Shown: positions 27,845 through 35,798, counted from the stretch's first letter. The stretch is DNA of 64,000 bases from Carboxylicivirga mesophila (GCF_018271975.1 NZ_JAGUCN010000030.1:1-64000), one strand, 5' to 3'. Notes: generated by a model not told the origin, from the letters alone. Translations and numbers: made by a program.

Positions 27845-28521
27845 AAAAAGACGATTTAACAAAGGAACTAAGAAGAGAGTTATTATCGAAAGACCTGGCA
27901 GCTTTTGAAGAAGCCATTGGTTTTACCGAAGAGGAGTGGCATCAAATAAAAAACGGACTCAACCAACGGGAAGCCGGCATGAAGGCGACACTGAATGCGC
28001 AAGCTCCAGCCTTTTCTGTGACAATGATGAATGCGGAAGGTGAGATAAGCAGGTCAACCGTGTCACTGGCCGACTACAAAGGTCGTCCGCTGGCACTGGT
28101 TTTGGGCAGCTACACCTGCCCTGTGTTTCGCAGGCACAACAGCCGGATAAACGCCATCTATGAGGCGTACCATAACAAAGCAGCCTTTCTGCACATTTAC
28201 GTATACGAAATGCATCCGGTCAATAGCTGGTTCATACCCATTAATCTGCAGGATGATGTGGTGTATGACCAACCAACAACTCTTAGCGGGCGTGCTGCTG
28301 TAGCAAGAGACTGGATTAAAGCACAAAACATACGCATGCCGGTGGCTTTGGATGATATGCACAATACTGTGGATGAACTCTATGCCGGTTCGCCGGAGCG
28401 GTTATATGTGATTGACAGCGAAGGATTCATTCGGTACCGCTCCTCACAAGGCCCCTTTGACGACCATGAAATTGACCAGTGGGAAGCAGCTCTTCAGCAA
28501 CTAACCAGCCACCGTATCTAA
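27841..28521 (+). CDS. Iodothyronine-deiodinase-like thioredoxin-fold protein (Cys form)
   Basis: This 226-residue cytosolic protein (no signal peptide) has a helical N-terminus and a thioredoxin-like domain. GRPLALVLGSYTCPVFR aligns with the deiodinase active site GSxT-Sec-PPF, and FLHIYVYEMHPVNSW aligns with the conserved YIxEAHxxDGW. The selenocysteine position is a normal Cys (C93, codon tgc). The upstream cysteine of animal enzymes is Tyr here. Bacterial relatives are thought to be thiol-dependent redox enzymes, and their substrates are not established. It overlaps the esterase stop by four bases (ATGA) and is followed 6 bases later by the next gene. Confidence 0.8.
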   Translation: MKKDDLTKELRRELLSKDLAAFEEAIGFTEEEWHQIKNGLNQREAGMKATLNAQAPAFSVTMMNAEGEISRSTVSLADYKGRPLALVLGSYTCPVFRRHNSRINAIYEAYHNKAAFLHIYVYEMHPVNSWFIPINLQDDVVYDQPTTLSGRAAVARDWIKAQNIRMPVALDDMHNTVDELYAGSPERLYVIDSEGFIRYRSSQGPFDDHEIDQWEAALQQLTSHRI

Positions 28522-28527
28522 AGCACC

Positions 28528-29307
28528 ATGAAAAAGCTCTTTTTACTGATAACCCTTATATCAGCATGGCCCTCGTTAATGGCACAAGACTGTTATGAAG
28601 ATAAAACAATAGAGTACCTCAGCTATGATTTCTCAGAAATCTGGCTCCATAAAACCTTTCAGGGTACAATAGGTGACAACAACCAGCGGATACAAGTGCG
28701 CTTCACAGCCATTACAAAGCTCAATGACTCCACCTATCAGGCCGTTGGCAAATCAAAAGTACGCTCCAATATTTGTGATTTTAAAGGTTACCTGCAGCTT
28801 TCGAAAATTGAGATTGTTAAAACAACGTGTGACGAGCCCTACAACTCTTATGGCATCATAACGGCCAGTTATTCGCTCAATGAGGATTCTACCCAAAACC
28901 ACGTGGGGCAATTTACCGGTGTGCTACAAAGCATGTTTGACCAAGCCGAAGAGGGTTTTCAACAGTTTCCTGGCTGGTATAGCGACGAAGGGGTAAATGT
29001 GTTTACGGGTACCTGGCAGGAATACGGAAACCCAGCACCAAAATATTGCAGCTGGGGACTGCAAATCCCGCCTTGCCCTCGCAATGACTTATTCAGGCAT
29101 CTGGAAAATGAATTCTACCTCTTCAATAACCAGTATATTAACCAAGGGTGGCGCTCATATGTGCTGGCTCACCTCAACACCTTCATTATTGTGCCCAAAT
29201 CTTTTAATGGCGACCTATCCGCATATCCAAAAGAAACCATTACCTTCAGCAATGAAGAGATAAGCCAGAGCCGGGCCATTGAAGAGGAGCAATGGTGGAA
29301 TCATTAA
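28528..29307 (+). CDS. Exported protein of unknown function
   Basis: This 259-residue protein has a signal peptide (MKKLFLLITLISAWPSLMAQ) and a mature domain with several cysteines (DCYEDKT, SNICDFKGYL, KTTCDEPYNSYG, KYCSW, PPCPRND) that could form disulfides. It includes a repeated beta pattern (FQGTIGDNNQRIQVRFTAI, TYQAVGKSKVRSNI, GTWQEYGN) reminiscent of small lipocalin-like barrels. I do not recognise a family. The gene begins 6 bases after the deiodinase-like gene and its 3' end overlaps the sanA-like start, so it belongs to the same operon. Confidence 0.72.
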   Translation: MKKLFLLITLISAWPSLMAQDCYEDKTIEYLSYDFSEIWLHKTFQGTIGDNNQRIQVRFTAITKLNDSTYQAVGKSKVRSNICDFKGYLQLSKIEIVKTTCDEPYNSYGIITASYSLNEDSTQNHVGQFTGVLQSMFDQAEEGFQQFPGWYSDEGVNVFTGTWQEYGNPAPKYCSWGLQIPPCPRNDLFRHLENEFYLFNNQYINQGWRSYVLAHLNTFIIVPKSFNGDLSAYPKETITFSNEEISQSRAIEEEQWWNH

Positions 29308-29960
29308 AACATGCAAATATGCCCTACCTGTTAGCTTTCATTAAAATTGCCATCATCATGGCCATCCTTAGTCTCTTAAGCATCTTTGGTGCCAACTGGC
29401 TGGTGGTGCATTCTACAAAGGATAAATTGTACAACGCAAGCAATGAAATTCCGCATAACAAAGTGGGACTGTTACTGGGTACCGGCAAAGTGCTTTCCAA
29501 TGGCAACACCAACCTTTACTATACCTATCGTATTGAGGCAGCGGTGCGTCTTTACAAGGCTCAGAAGGTGGATTATATTCTGGTGAGTGGTGACAACTCG
29601 CGCAAAACCTACGACGAACCCACCACCATTAAAAACGACCTGATTGCCAAAGGTATTCCCGCTGATAAAATAATTCTGGATTACGCCGGTTTCCGCACCC
29701 TGGATTCGGTGGTGCGCTGCAAAGAAATATTTGGGCAAAGCAGTATCACAGTCATTTCGCAGCAGTTTCATAACGAACGTGCCATCTACCTGGCCCAGCA
29801 CAATGGCATCACTGCCGTAGGATATAACGCCAAAGATGTCAGCCGGCGATATGGCTTTAAAACCAAGCTACGCGAGCGTCTGGCGCGGGTTAAGATGCTG
29901 CTGGACGTAGCCTTTGGCAAAAACCCGAAGTTCCTGGGCGAACCCATTGAAATAAAATAG
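29292..29960 (+). CDS. sanA: SanA/DUF218 family membrane-anchored protein
   Basis: This protein of about 222 residues has one N-terminal membrane helix (about 14-36) and a cytosol- or periplasm-facing DUF218 domain (about 55-200). The family motif VGLLLGTGKVLSNGNTNLYYTYRIEAA is followed by YILVSGDNS, YDEPTTIKNDLIAKGIPADKIILDYAGFRTLDSVVR and SQQFHNERAIYLAQHNGI, which closely match E. coli SanA, an envelope-barrier protein linked to vancomycin exclusion at high temperature. The start at 29292 overlaps the previous gene by 16 bases. The ATG at 29319 just after that stop is an equally plausible start and would remove nine residues. Confidence 0.87.
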   Translation: MVESLKHANMPYLLAFIKIAIIMAILSLLSIFGANWLVVHSTKDKLYNASNEIPHNKVGLLLGTGKVLSNGNTNLYYTYRIEAAVRLYKAQKVDYILVSGDNSRKTYDEPTTIKNDLIAKGIPADKIILDYAGFRTLDSVVRCKEIFGQSSITVISQQFHNERAIYLAQHNGITAVGYNAKDVSRRYGFKTKLRERLARVKMLLDVAFGKNPKFLGEPIEIK

Positions 29961-29980
29961 TCATCACCAACCTATATTAA

Positions 29981-30976
29981 ATGTATACCCATATCAAACT
30001 CCTGCTTCTTCTGTGCCTGGCCTGTATAAGTTGCCGGCAACAGTCTAATAAAGTCAATCAAACTATAGTGGATATCAACTCAGCAGCCGACACTCTCAGC
30101 CTGCTGGGTGAAGGCGTTATCTCCACGCCGCTTTATGAACGAGACATCGCCATATCGCCCCAAGGTGATGAGATAGTATACACCCTGGGCGATTACAAAC
30201 AAACCTGCCGTGGACTGGTAATACTTACCAGAGAAGGCGAACAGTGGTCTGAACCGGCCCTGATGAATATTTCAGGCGAATACATGGATATTGAACCCTT
30301 CTATAGTCACGATGGCCAGCGCCTGTATTTTGCATCCAACAGACCTATTTTTAATGACTCCACGCGCAAGGATTACAACATCTGGTATAGCGACAGGCTG
30401 AATGATGGCTGGTCGGCACCGGTGGCACTCGATTCGCTTATCAACACGCGTGCCGATGAGTTTTATCCCTCGCTGAGCCGCAATGGCAACCTGTATTTCA
30501 CAGCAACAAGGCCCAATGGCATAGGGCGCGAAGATATTTTCATGTCGGAACTGATTAATGGCCATTACCAGACTCCAAAGCCCTTGCCAGCAGAAGTCAA
30601 TTCGGACCTGTATGAGTTCAACGCTTTTATCAGTCCAGATGAAGATTACCTGCTGTTTGGCTCCTTTGGCCGCAGTGATGGATTGGGAGGTGGTGACATT
30701 TACATCAGTGAAAAAGACAGCTTAGGTCACTGGACACAAGCCCGCAACCTGGGAAGCCCCATCAACTCAGACAAACTGGATTTCTGCCCATTTGTAGATG
30801 CCTCCTCACGCAATTTTTATTTTACAAGCGAACGAAGCGGCAACCAGAAAAGTCCAATAAAAAGCATAGCTGAACTAAAAACTTCTGCCAACAGTCCTCT
30901 TAATGGCTTTGGCAATATCTATAAAATAAGCTTCGAAGCCTTAAACGTAAAAACAACGATAATATCTAAACAATGA
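29981..30976 (+). CDS. PD40 (WD40-like) beta-propeller lipoprotein
   Basis: This 331-residue protein has an N-terminal signal and a Cys in the lipobox region (LACISC). The propeller blades repeat the PD40 pattern: PFYSHDGQRLYFASNRP, FYPSLSRNGNLYFTATRPNG, NAFISPDEDYLLFGSFGRSDGLGGGDIYIS, DFCPFVDASSRNFYFTSERSG. Relatives resemble TolB/OmpA-associated propellers and probably bind partner proteins or glycans in the periplasm. No OmpA domain is attached. The post-Cys residues (RQQS) lack an acidic surface signal, suggesting periplasmic placement. Its stop overlaps the kinase start (ATGA), showing co-translation. Confidence 0.86.
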   Translation: MYTHIKLLLLLCLACISCRQQSNKVNQTIVDINSAADTLSLLGEGVISTPLYERDIAISPQGDEIVYTLGDYKQTCRGLVILTREGEQWSEPALMNISGEYMDIEPFYSHDGQRLYFASNRPIFNDSTRKDYNIWYSDRLNDGWSAPVALDSLINTRADEFYPSLSRNGNLYFTATRPNGIGREDIFMSELINGHYQTPKPLPAEVNSDLYEFNAFISPDEDYLLFGSFGRSDGLGGGDIYISEKDSLGHWTQARNLGSPINSDKLDFCPFVDASSRNFYFTSERSGNQKSPIKSIAELKTSANSPLNGFGNIYKISFEALNVKTTIISKQ

Positions 30977-31764
30977 AAATAAGTGCATTAACATCCTGTT
31001 GCGTTGACTTCTTCCCCGAGGAAGAAAAGGTATATGTTGGTGGTAACTCTTTGAATTTTGCTACCCAATGTAAACTGTCAGGTATTGATAATGTATCTGT
31101 ACTTGGAGCTGTGGGTAATGATAGCTTCGGCAAAAAGATAATTAATCACCTGGATAAGGTTCAGATAGACCAGTCACATCTGCATACCATGGATGCTCCT
31201 ACCGCATCAAATAAGATATATCTGGATGAGAAAGGAGACCGTTACTTCAAGGCTGACAGTTGGAATGGAGGAGCTTTTGACCTGTTCCGCCTCTCCGAAG
31301 ATGACTGGGATTATCTACATGACAGCAACATTATTGCCATGCCGGCAGGCGATCCTAACCTTTCGGAGTTGCTGCGCCGGATCCGTAACGAACAACTGGT
31401 TGCAGTAGACTTTCTGGATTATTTTGGCATAGATGATATTGCCAGGCACATAGCTAATATAGACATTGTATTTTTGAGCGGTAAAGAAGGCATGCTGGAT
31501 GGCCTCCAACAAATATCAGAGCAATCGGGCAAGCTAATTGTGGCTACCCTTGGTGCCCGGGGAAGCATTGCTTTTTATAAGAATAGCGTCACTCATCAAT
31601 CAGCTATTGAAGCAGATGAGATAATAGATACCACCGGATGTGGTGATGCCTTTCAGGCTGCCTTTTGCATTAATTGGTATACCAACCGCAACATCAAACA
31701 AGCATTGAAGGTAGGAGCTCTTGCGGCCAGCAGAGTATTAGGCTTTATGGGAGGTGTGGAATAG
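30973..31764 (+). CDS. PfkB-family sugar kinase, fructoselysine-6-kinase (FrlD)-like
   Basis: This cytosolic 263-residue kinase phosphorylates a sugar or sugar conjugate with ATP. The N-terminal GGNSLNFATQCKLSG and SVLGAVGNDSFG match the PfkB substrate region. The C-terminal DTTGCGDAFQAAF (about residue 219-231) is PfkB signature 2 with the catalytic Asp. The overall pattern (short 263-residue form, GGNS.N.A, TLGARGSIAF) is closest to FrlD, which phosphorylates fructoselysine, but no FrlB deglycase or FrlA transporter is nearby, so the substrate is uncertain. Translation is coupled to the upstream PD40 gene by an ATGA overlap. It is the last gene of the operon and is abutted on the 3' side by a converging pseudogene remnant. 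Confidence 0.85.
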   Translation: MKISALTSCCVDFFPEEEKVYVGGNSLNFATQCKLSGIDNVSVLGAVGNDSFGKKIINHLDKVQIDQSHLHTMDAPTASNKIYLDEKGDRYFKADSWNGGAFDLFRLSEDDWDYLHDSNIIAMPAGDPNLSELLRRIRNEQLVAVDFLDYFGIDDIARHIANIDIVFLSGKEGMLDGLQQISEQSGKLIVATLGARGSIAFYKNSVTHQSAIEADEIIDTTGCGDAFQAAFCINWYTNRNIKQALKVGALAASRVLGFMGGVE

Positions 31765-31777
31765 TCGTTTCATGCCT

Positions 31778-32060
31778 TCTACTGCAGCTACTTGTGCATC
31801 CATAGTTGTTTTATTTGCTGCAAAAACATCAGCTTCATCAGTAATAATGGTCTGATAACCTTCTTGTTCGAATACTAGGATATACATTTCGGCATCAACC
31901 CCTAATACAGTGTAATTACCATCAGCATTGGTAAAGGTATGGTGTACTTCTCTTCAGCGGGCTTCACAGTTAACTGAACACTTTCCAAAGTGTATTCAGC
32001 ACCCTTCAAGTGCCCTACAAAGCGTCCTGTGGTTGACAAGCTAGCAGATTAATGACCGCC
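31778..32060 (-). pseudogene. Decayed 3' fragment duplicated from the DUF4382 lipoprotein gene
   Basis: This stretch matches, on the same strand, the 3' end of the DUF4382 gene at about 35868-36156. Shared exact runs include acttgtgcatc, agttgttttatttgc, gcatcaacccctaa, ttaccatcagcat and ggtaaaggta. It would encode the carboxypeptidase-regulatory-like domain (DADGNYxVLG, YTLVFE region). It is broken: one base is missing near 31943-31948 relative to the intact copy (frameshift), three bases are missing nearer its 5' end, the native stop is lost, and the upstream two thirds with signal peptide and DUF4382 domain are absent. It abuts the end of the PfkB gene within 13 bases. Confidence 0.85.
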
Positions 32061-32449
32061 AAATTGTATTTAAAATGCGCATAATGTATAATTTCAAAAA
32101 CTACAATGGCTTGCTAATTATCCATCCCACTAAATGGTAATCATTGTTTCTGCATCTGTTTTTAAAACATGCTGATGTTTCAATAAAAACATAGTGACGT
32201 TTTACTTAAAACATAAGCACGTTTTTTCAGCTCATTAATCGCTATTGATAATCAAAAACTTACAACAATTAAAAATCCTCCTGTTTTTACCGCTGATAAA
32301 TCACCTCCAAAAACACCTCAATACGTTGCGATAATCACTTACCTCCAGCCAGGCAGATATTTATCGACCTCAACGCAAGAAATATACCCCATCAGTAAAA
32401 TGTATACATCAATCAGGAATATATTTCAATTAGTGTATTGACAGTGCTC
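32061..32449. other. AT-rich intergenic region upstream of the alcohol dehydrogenase
   Basis: This non-coding stretch of about 390 bases lies between the gene remnant and the alcohol dehydrogenase promoter. Apart from the three phased repeats listed separately I see no ORF or RNA gene. Confidence 0.5.
32164..32225. repeat. Three 22-bp phased palindromic repeats (possible operator array)
   Basis: Three units begin at 32164, 32186 and 32208, exactly 22 bases apart. They read AAAACAT-gctg-ATGTTT, AAAACAT-agtg-ACGTTTT and AAAACAT-aagc-ACGTTTT. Each is a short quasi-palindrome with conserved arms and a variable centre. The spacing equals about two helical turns, so bound dimers would lie on one face of the DNA. 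They lie about 270 bases upstream of the alcohol dehydrogenase start. They are too short and too few for CRISPR. Confidence 0.7.
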
Positions 32450-32457
32450 TACTTTTG
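32450..32457 (+). promoter_or_regulatory. -7 promoter box of the alcohol dehydrogenase gene
   Basis: TACTTTTG fits TAnnTTTG and lies 35 bases before the ATG. A TTTC word at 32424-32427 could be a weak -33 box. Confidence 0.5.
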
Positions 32458-32492
32458 AATTATCAATTGCATAACACTTAAAACAAACAATA

Positions 32493-33638
32493 ATGAAAGA
32501 TTTCACATTTTACAATCCCACTCGCATTGAGTTTGGGCAGGGAAAAGAGAATAACATTGGCCAATATGTCACAGAATATGGCGTCAGCAAGGTATTGATC
32601 GTTTACGGTTCGGAGCGCATTAAAAAATCCGGCTTGTTCGACCGCGTGGTGGCTTCATTACAAGAAAAAGGCATTAGCTACGAAGAGCTGGGCGGCGTTG
32701 TGAGCAATCCGGTTTTGAGCAAAGTGCACGAGGGCATTCAGCTGGCCAAGGAAAAACAGGTGGATGGAATACTAGCTGTTGGCGGTGGTTCGGTGCTCGA
32801 CTCAGTGAAAGCCATTGCGGCCGGTGCCAAATACGATGGCGATGTGTGGGACTTCTTTGTATTTAAAGCTTTTGTGCAGGAAGCTCTGCCGCTCTTCTCC
32901 ATTATTACCCTGGCCGCCACCGGTAGCGAAATGAACAATGGCGGGGTAGTCATGAACGAAGCCACCAAAGAGAAATTTGCCCTGATGGCTCCAAGCTTAT
33001 TCCCTAAAGTATCAGTGATGAGCCCTGAGCTGCAATCAACCGTTACGCGTGAGTACCTGGTGTATTCAGCCGCTGATATATTTGCCCACTGCCTCGACCT
33101 GTATTTCTCGGCTTCCTATATACCCACATTCATCAAAGGCCATATCGAGAATATATTAAGGACCGTTATCAGAACCACCGAAATATTACTTGAAGAGCCG
33201 GATAATTATGAGGCCCGCGGCGAATTTGCATGGGCAGCCACACAAGCCTTAAATGGTTCAACCTTTACAGGTGTTGAGGGTAACTCTTACGATACGCATA
33301 TTGTGGAGCATGCCATGTCGGCCTTGTTTAACATTGCCCACGGAGCAGGCTTGTCCATTGTGTTACCAGCCTGGATGAAGTGGCACAAACAGCAAAACAT
33401 GGCCCAATACGAACGCTTCGCCAGAGAGGTATTTGGCGTGGAAGGTGCCGATGCTGGTATACAAGCGCTGGAAGACTGGTTTAAGCAAATTGGGACACCC
33501 GTTAAGCTGGAAGAAGGCAACATACCACGCAGCGCCATTACCGATTTGGCTGAAAATGCCCATGGACTGGCTACCAACTGGGGTGTTGGCGAAAAGTATA
33601 CAACACAAGTCATCGCCGAAATATTGGAGCTAGCCTAA
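32493..33638 (+). CDS. Iron-containing alcohol/aldehyde dehydrogenase, YqhD/BdhA type
   Basis: This cytosolic 381-residue NAD(P)H-dependent enzyme reduces aldehydes or oxidises alcohols. The N-terminal Rossmann-like half has GILAVGGGSVLDSVKAIAAGA (cofactor-binding glycine motif) and TLAATGSEMNNGGVV. The metal-binding helical half has Asp and His in SAADIFAHC and two His in HIVEHAMSALFNIAHGAG, the full set of four ligands. The start KDFTFYNPTRIEFG and overall length are those of the butanol-dehydrogenase/YqhD branch, which often detoxifies aldehydes. An SDR gene and an AraC regulator follow on the same strand. In E. coli yqhD is AraC-type controlled (YqhC), so this regulator is a candidate controller. 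Confidence 0.93.
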   Translation: MKDFTFYNPTRIEFGQGKENNIGQYVTEYGVSKVLIVYGSERIKKSGLFDRVVASLQEKGISYEELGGVVSNPVLSKVHEGIQLAKEKQVDGILAVGGGSVLDSVKAIAAGAKYDGDVWDFFVFKAFVQEALPLFSIITLAATGSEMNNGGVVMNEATKEKFALMAPSLFPKVSVMSPELQSTVTREYLVYSAADIFAHCLDLYFSASYIPTFIKGHIENILRTVIRTTEILLEEPDNYEARGEFAWAATQALNGSTFTGVEGNSYDTHIVEHAMSALFNIAHGAGLSIVLPAWMKWHKQQNMAQYERFAREVFGVEGADAGIQALEDWFKQIGTPVKLEEGNIPRSAITDLAENAHGLATNWGVGEKYTTQVIAEILELA

Positions 33639-33660
33639 GCACTGCTAGTTATGAAGAACT

Positions 33661-33898
33661 TGTCCGAAAATTAAGATAGGCAATTTCAAAACTAACATTA
33701 TCACCTCATCCCGGCCTTTCCGCTTTGGCGGAATAAATCCTCCCAAGGAGAAGGTGACATTATTGAAAAGGCAACTATCTCTGATGTAAGATTATATCTT
33801 CGTTGAGGAGCGGTTTCCTCTCCTTGTAGGAGAGGATTGAGGAGAGGTGTTTTCTTACGAATTACAAGTTTACAATTGTCTTTTTAACGTTTCGGACA
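33661..33898. mobile_element. MITE-like non-coding element with imperfect terminal inverted repeats
   Basis: The 307-bp gap between the dehydrogenase and SDR genes contains a 238-bp segment. TGTCCGAAA at its left edge is the reverse complement of TTTCGGACA at its right edge. The similarity continues inward for about 20 more bases with mismatches (GGCAATTTCAAA against GACAATTGTAAA on the opposite strand). It has no ORF. Inside lies a repeat shared with the end of the window. A target-site duplication is not evident. Confidence 0.5.
33704..33848 (-). repeat. Dispersed intergenic repeat, copy 1
   Basis: Read on the minus strand, this segment starts with ACCTCTCCTCAATCCTCTCC, contains the perfect hairpin CCTCTCCT-aca-AGGAGAGG, a variable middle, then ACCTTCTCC and GAGGATTTATTCCGCCAAAG. 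The same conserved ends flank a different middle at 63874-64000 on the plus strand. Confidence 0.75.
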
Positions 33899-33945
33899 CC
33901 CGCTTCTTAAAAATCAACTAAGAACAGTATCAAACTAAAAAAGCA

Positions 33946-34605
33946 ATGAAAGTAATTATAACCGGTTCAACTGGTATGGTGGGCAAAGGCGCTCTTCTGG
34001 AGTGCCTCGACAGCCCTTTAGTAAGCAAGGTACTGGTCATTAACCGAAACAGTGTAGGCATTCATCACCCTAAACTGGAAGAGATCATCCACAAGAATTT
34101 CAGCGATTTATCGGCAATAAAAGATCGGCTGGCCGGATATGATGCCTGTTTTCATTGCATGGGCATTTCAGCAGTAGGCCTAAGCGAAGCGCAGTATACC
34201 GAGATAACCTACACCATGACCAAAGAGTTGGCAGACACGCTCTACAGCCTCAACCCACAGATGGTTTTCAGCTATGTATCGGGCGCCGGTACCGACAGCA
34301 GCGAAAAGGGCCGCGTGATGTGGGCCCGTGTTAAAGGCAAAACCGAAAACATGATTCTGAATAAGGGCTTTAAAGACGCGTATGCATTCAGGCCGGGTGC
34401 CATACTCCCCGAAAAAGGTATTAAGTCGCGCACCAGCTGGTACAATGCCTTCTACCTGGTTCTGCGTCCGTTTTTTCCCTTGCTCCGAAAGATGAATTCC
34501 GTAACTTCAACCACAAAAATCGGACAAGCCATGATTCAACTTGTACAGCAGCCCAGCAATAAAAAAATACTGGAGAATAAGGATATCAATAGTATTGTTG
34601 CATAA
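33946..34605 (+). CDS. NAD(P)-binding SDR-like oxidoreductase (atypical short-chain / NmrA-HTATIP2 type)
   Basis: This 219-residue cytosolic protein begins with the Rossmann nucleotide-binding signature ITGSTGMVGKGAL (TGxxGxxG). It then has VLVINRNSVG, the FHCMGISAVG loop, FSYVSGAGTDSSEKGRVMWARVKGKTEN (an atypical SDR active-site zone with the K in a KGKTE motif in place of YxxxK) and FRPGAILPEKG. Such proteins bind NAD(P)H and act as reductases or redox sensors. The substrate is unknown. It lies between a dehydrogenase and an AraC regulator but is separated from the former by a repeat element. Confidence 0.85.
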   Translation: MKVIITGSTGMVGKGALLECLDSPLVSKVLVINRNSVGIHHPKLEEIIHKNFSDLSAIKDRLAGYDACFHCMGISAVGLSEAQYTEITYTMTKELADTLYSLNPQMVFSYVSGAGTDSSEKGRVMWARVKGKTENMILNKGFKDAYAFRPGAILPEKGIKSRTSWYNAFYLVLRPFFPLLRKMNSVTSTTKIGQAMIQLVQQPSNKKILENKDINSIVA

Positions 34606-34796
34606 TATGAAGACAATCAACAGGCAGCTTATGAACCACTGGCTTTTAGCAAACGATGAAAAGTAATTTGCTGTTGGCGATATAAATGGCGCTAATATTT
34701 AATTTTTTTGACACCATGTAAATCCATCTCATTACTCATATCTCACTACTCACTTCTTAAAAATACACTACTGACTATTAACTACTGACTAAAAAC

Positions 34797-35714
34797 ATGA
34801 AAGATATTATCCACATAAACAGCATTGCCGAAGTACACCAGCACATGGGACTTGAAGCCCCCGGGCATCCATTGGTAAGCATTTATAAACATGATGAAAT
34901 AACTCCCAACCATGAATTCAAGGGGAAGAACCTTTCCATTAATTTGTACCAGGTGATGTTTAAGATGTGTAAGTCAGGCTCCCTCTCCTATGGCCGCAGC
35001 AGCTATGACTATCATGAGGGAACCTTAATATTTATGGCGCCTGGTCAGGTCGTTAATTTTGGTCATGAAGAAGAGTGGGACAGGAATGAGATGAAGGGTG
35101 GCTGGTCGCTCAACTTTCATCCGGATTTGATACGCCGCTCGCACCTGGGGCAACACATCGATAATTACAGTTTCTTTTCGTACGAGGTAAATGAAGCCTT
35201 GCACCTGTCGGATATGGAGAAGCAAACCATTGGCGAGATACGGGATAAAATTATCCACGAATACAGCGCCAACATCGACAAGCACAGTCAAAAGCTGATT
35301 ATCTCCAACATTGAGCTGATGCTGGATTACTGCACCCGCTTTTATGACCGACAGTTTTACACACGCGAGAATTTAAATAAGGATACCGTCAGCCGTTTCG
35401 AAAGGCTCTTAAAAGAATACTATGCCTCGGAAAAACCGCTTGAAACAGGCCTGCCCACAGTCAGATACTGCGGAACAGAGCTTAACCTGTCGGCCAATTA
35501 CCTTAGCGACCTGCTGAAGAAGGAAACCGGAAAAAATGCCCAGGAGCACATTCATAATTTTATTGTTGACAGGGCCAAAACCAATCTGCTGAACACCACC
35601 GAGCCCGTAAGCCAGATTGCCTACTCACTGGGTTTTGAGTATCCTCAGCATTTCAGCAAAGTGTTTAAGAAGAAAACAGGTGTAAGCCCTGCCGAGTACC
35701 GTCACAGTAATTAG
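34797..35714 (+). CDS. AraC-family transcriptional regulator
   Basis: This 305-residue protein has an N-terminal cupin-like sensor half (about 1-175: SYGRSSYDYHEGTLIFMAPGQVVNF) and a C-terminal double helix-turn-helix (about 205-305: LSANYLSDLLKKETGKNAQEHIHNFIVDRAKTNLLNTTEPVSQIAYSLGFEYPQHFSKVFKKKTGVSPAEYR), the AraC hallmark. It probably activates nearby genes. The alcohol dehydrogenase and SDR genes directly upstream are the natural candidates, as AraC proteins with this N-terminal layout often control reductase genes in Bacteroidota. The gene is preceded by a low-complexity string of 'cactactgac'-like words at 34727-34795. Confidence 0.92.
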   Translation: MKDIIHINSIAEVHQHMGLEAPGHPLVSIYKHDEITPNHEFKGKNLSINLYQVMFKMCKSGSLSYGRSSYDYHEGTLIFMAPGQVVNFGHEEEWDRNEMKGGWSLNFHPDLIRRSHLGQHIDNYSFFSYEVNEALHLSDMEKQTIGEIRDKIIHEYSANIDKHSQKLIISNIELMLDYCTRFYDRQFYTRENLNKDTVSRFERLLKEYYASEKPLETGLPTVRYCGTELNLSANYLSDLLKKETGKNAQEHIHNFIVDRAKTNLLNTTEPVSQIAYSLGFEYPQHFSKVFKKKTGVSPAEYRHSN

Positions 35715-35798
35715 AACGGCCTGTTATCTGATAGAGGCTTTGGGGTATAATTACCTGTTTAATACGAAATAGGACATCTAAACAGCAAGCGCAGATAA

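Noticed and set aside
28105-28135. Selenocysteine codon in the deiodinase-like gene
   Set aside because: The relevant codon is tgc (Cys). No in-frame tga or SECIS-like need exists.
32164-32225. CRISPR-like interpretation of the three phased repeats
   Set aside because: Repeats of 17-18 bases with only 4-5-base gaps and no cas genes nearby do not form a CRISPR array.
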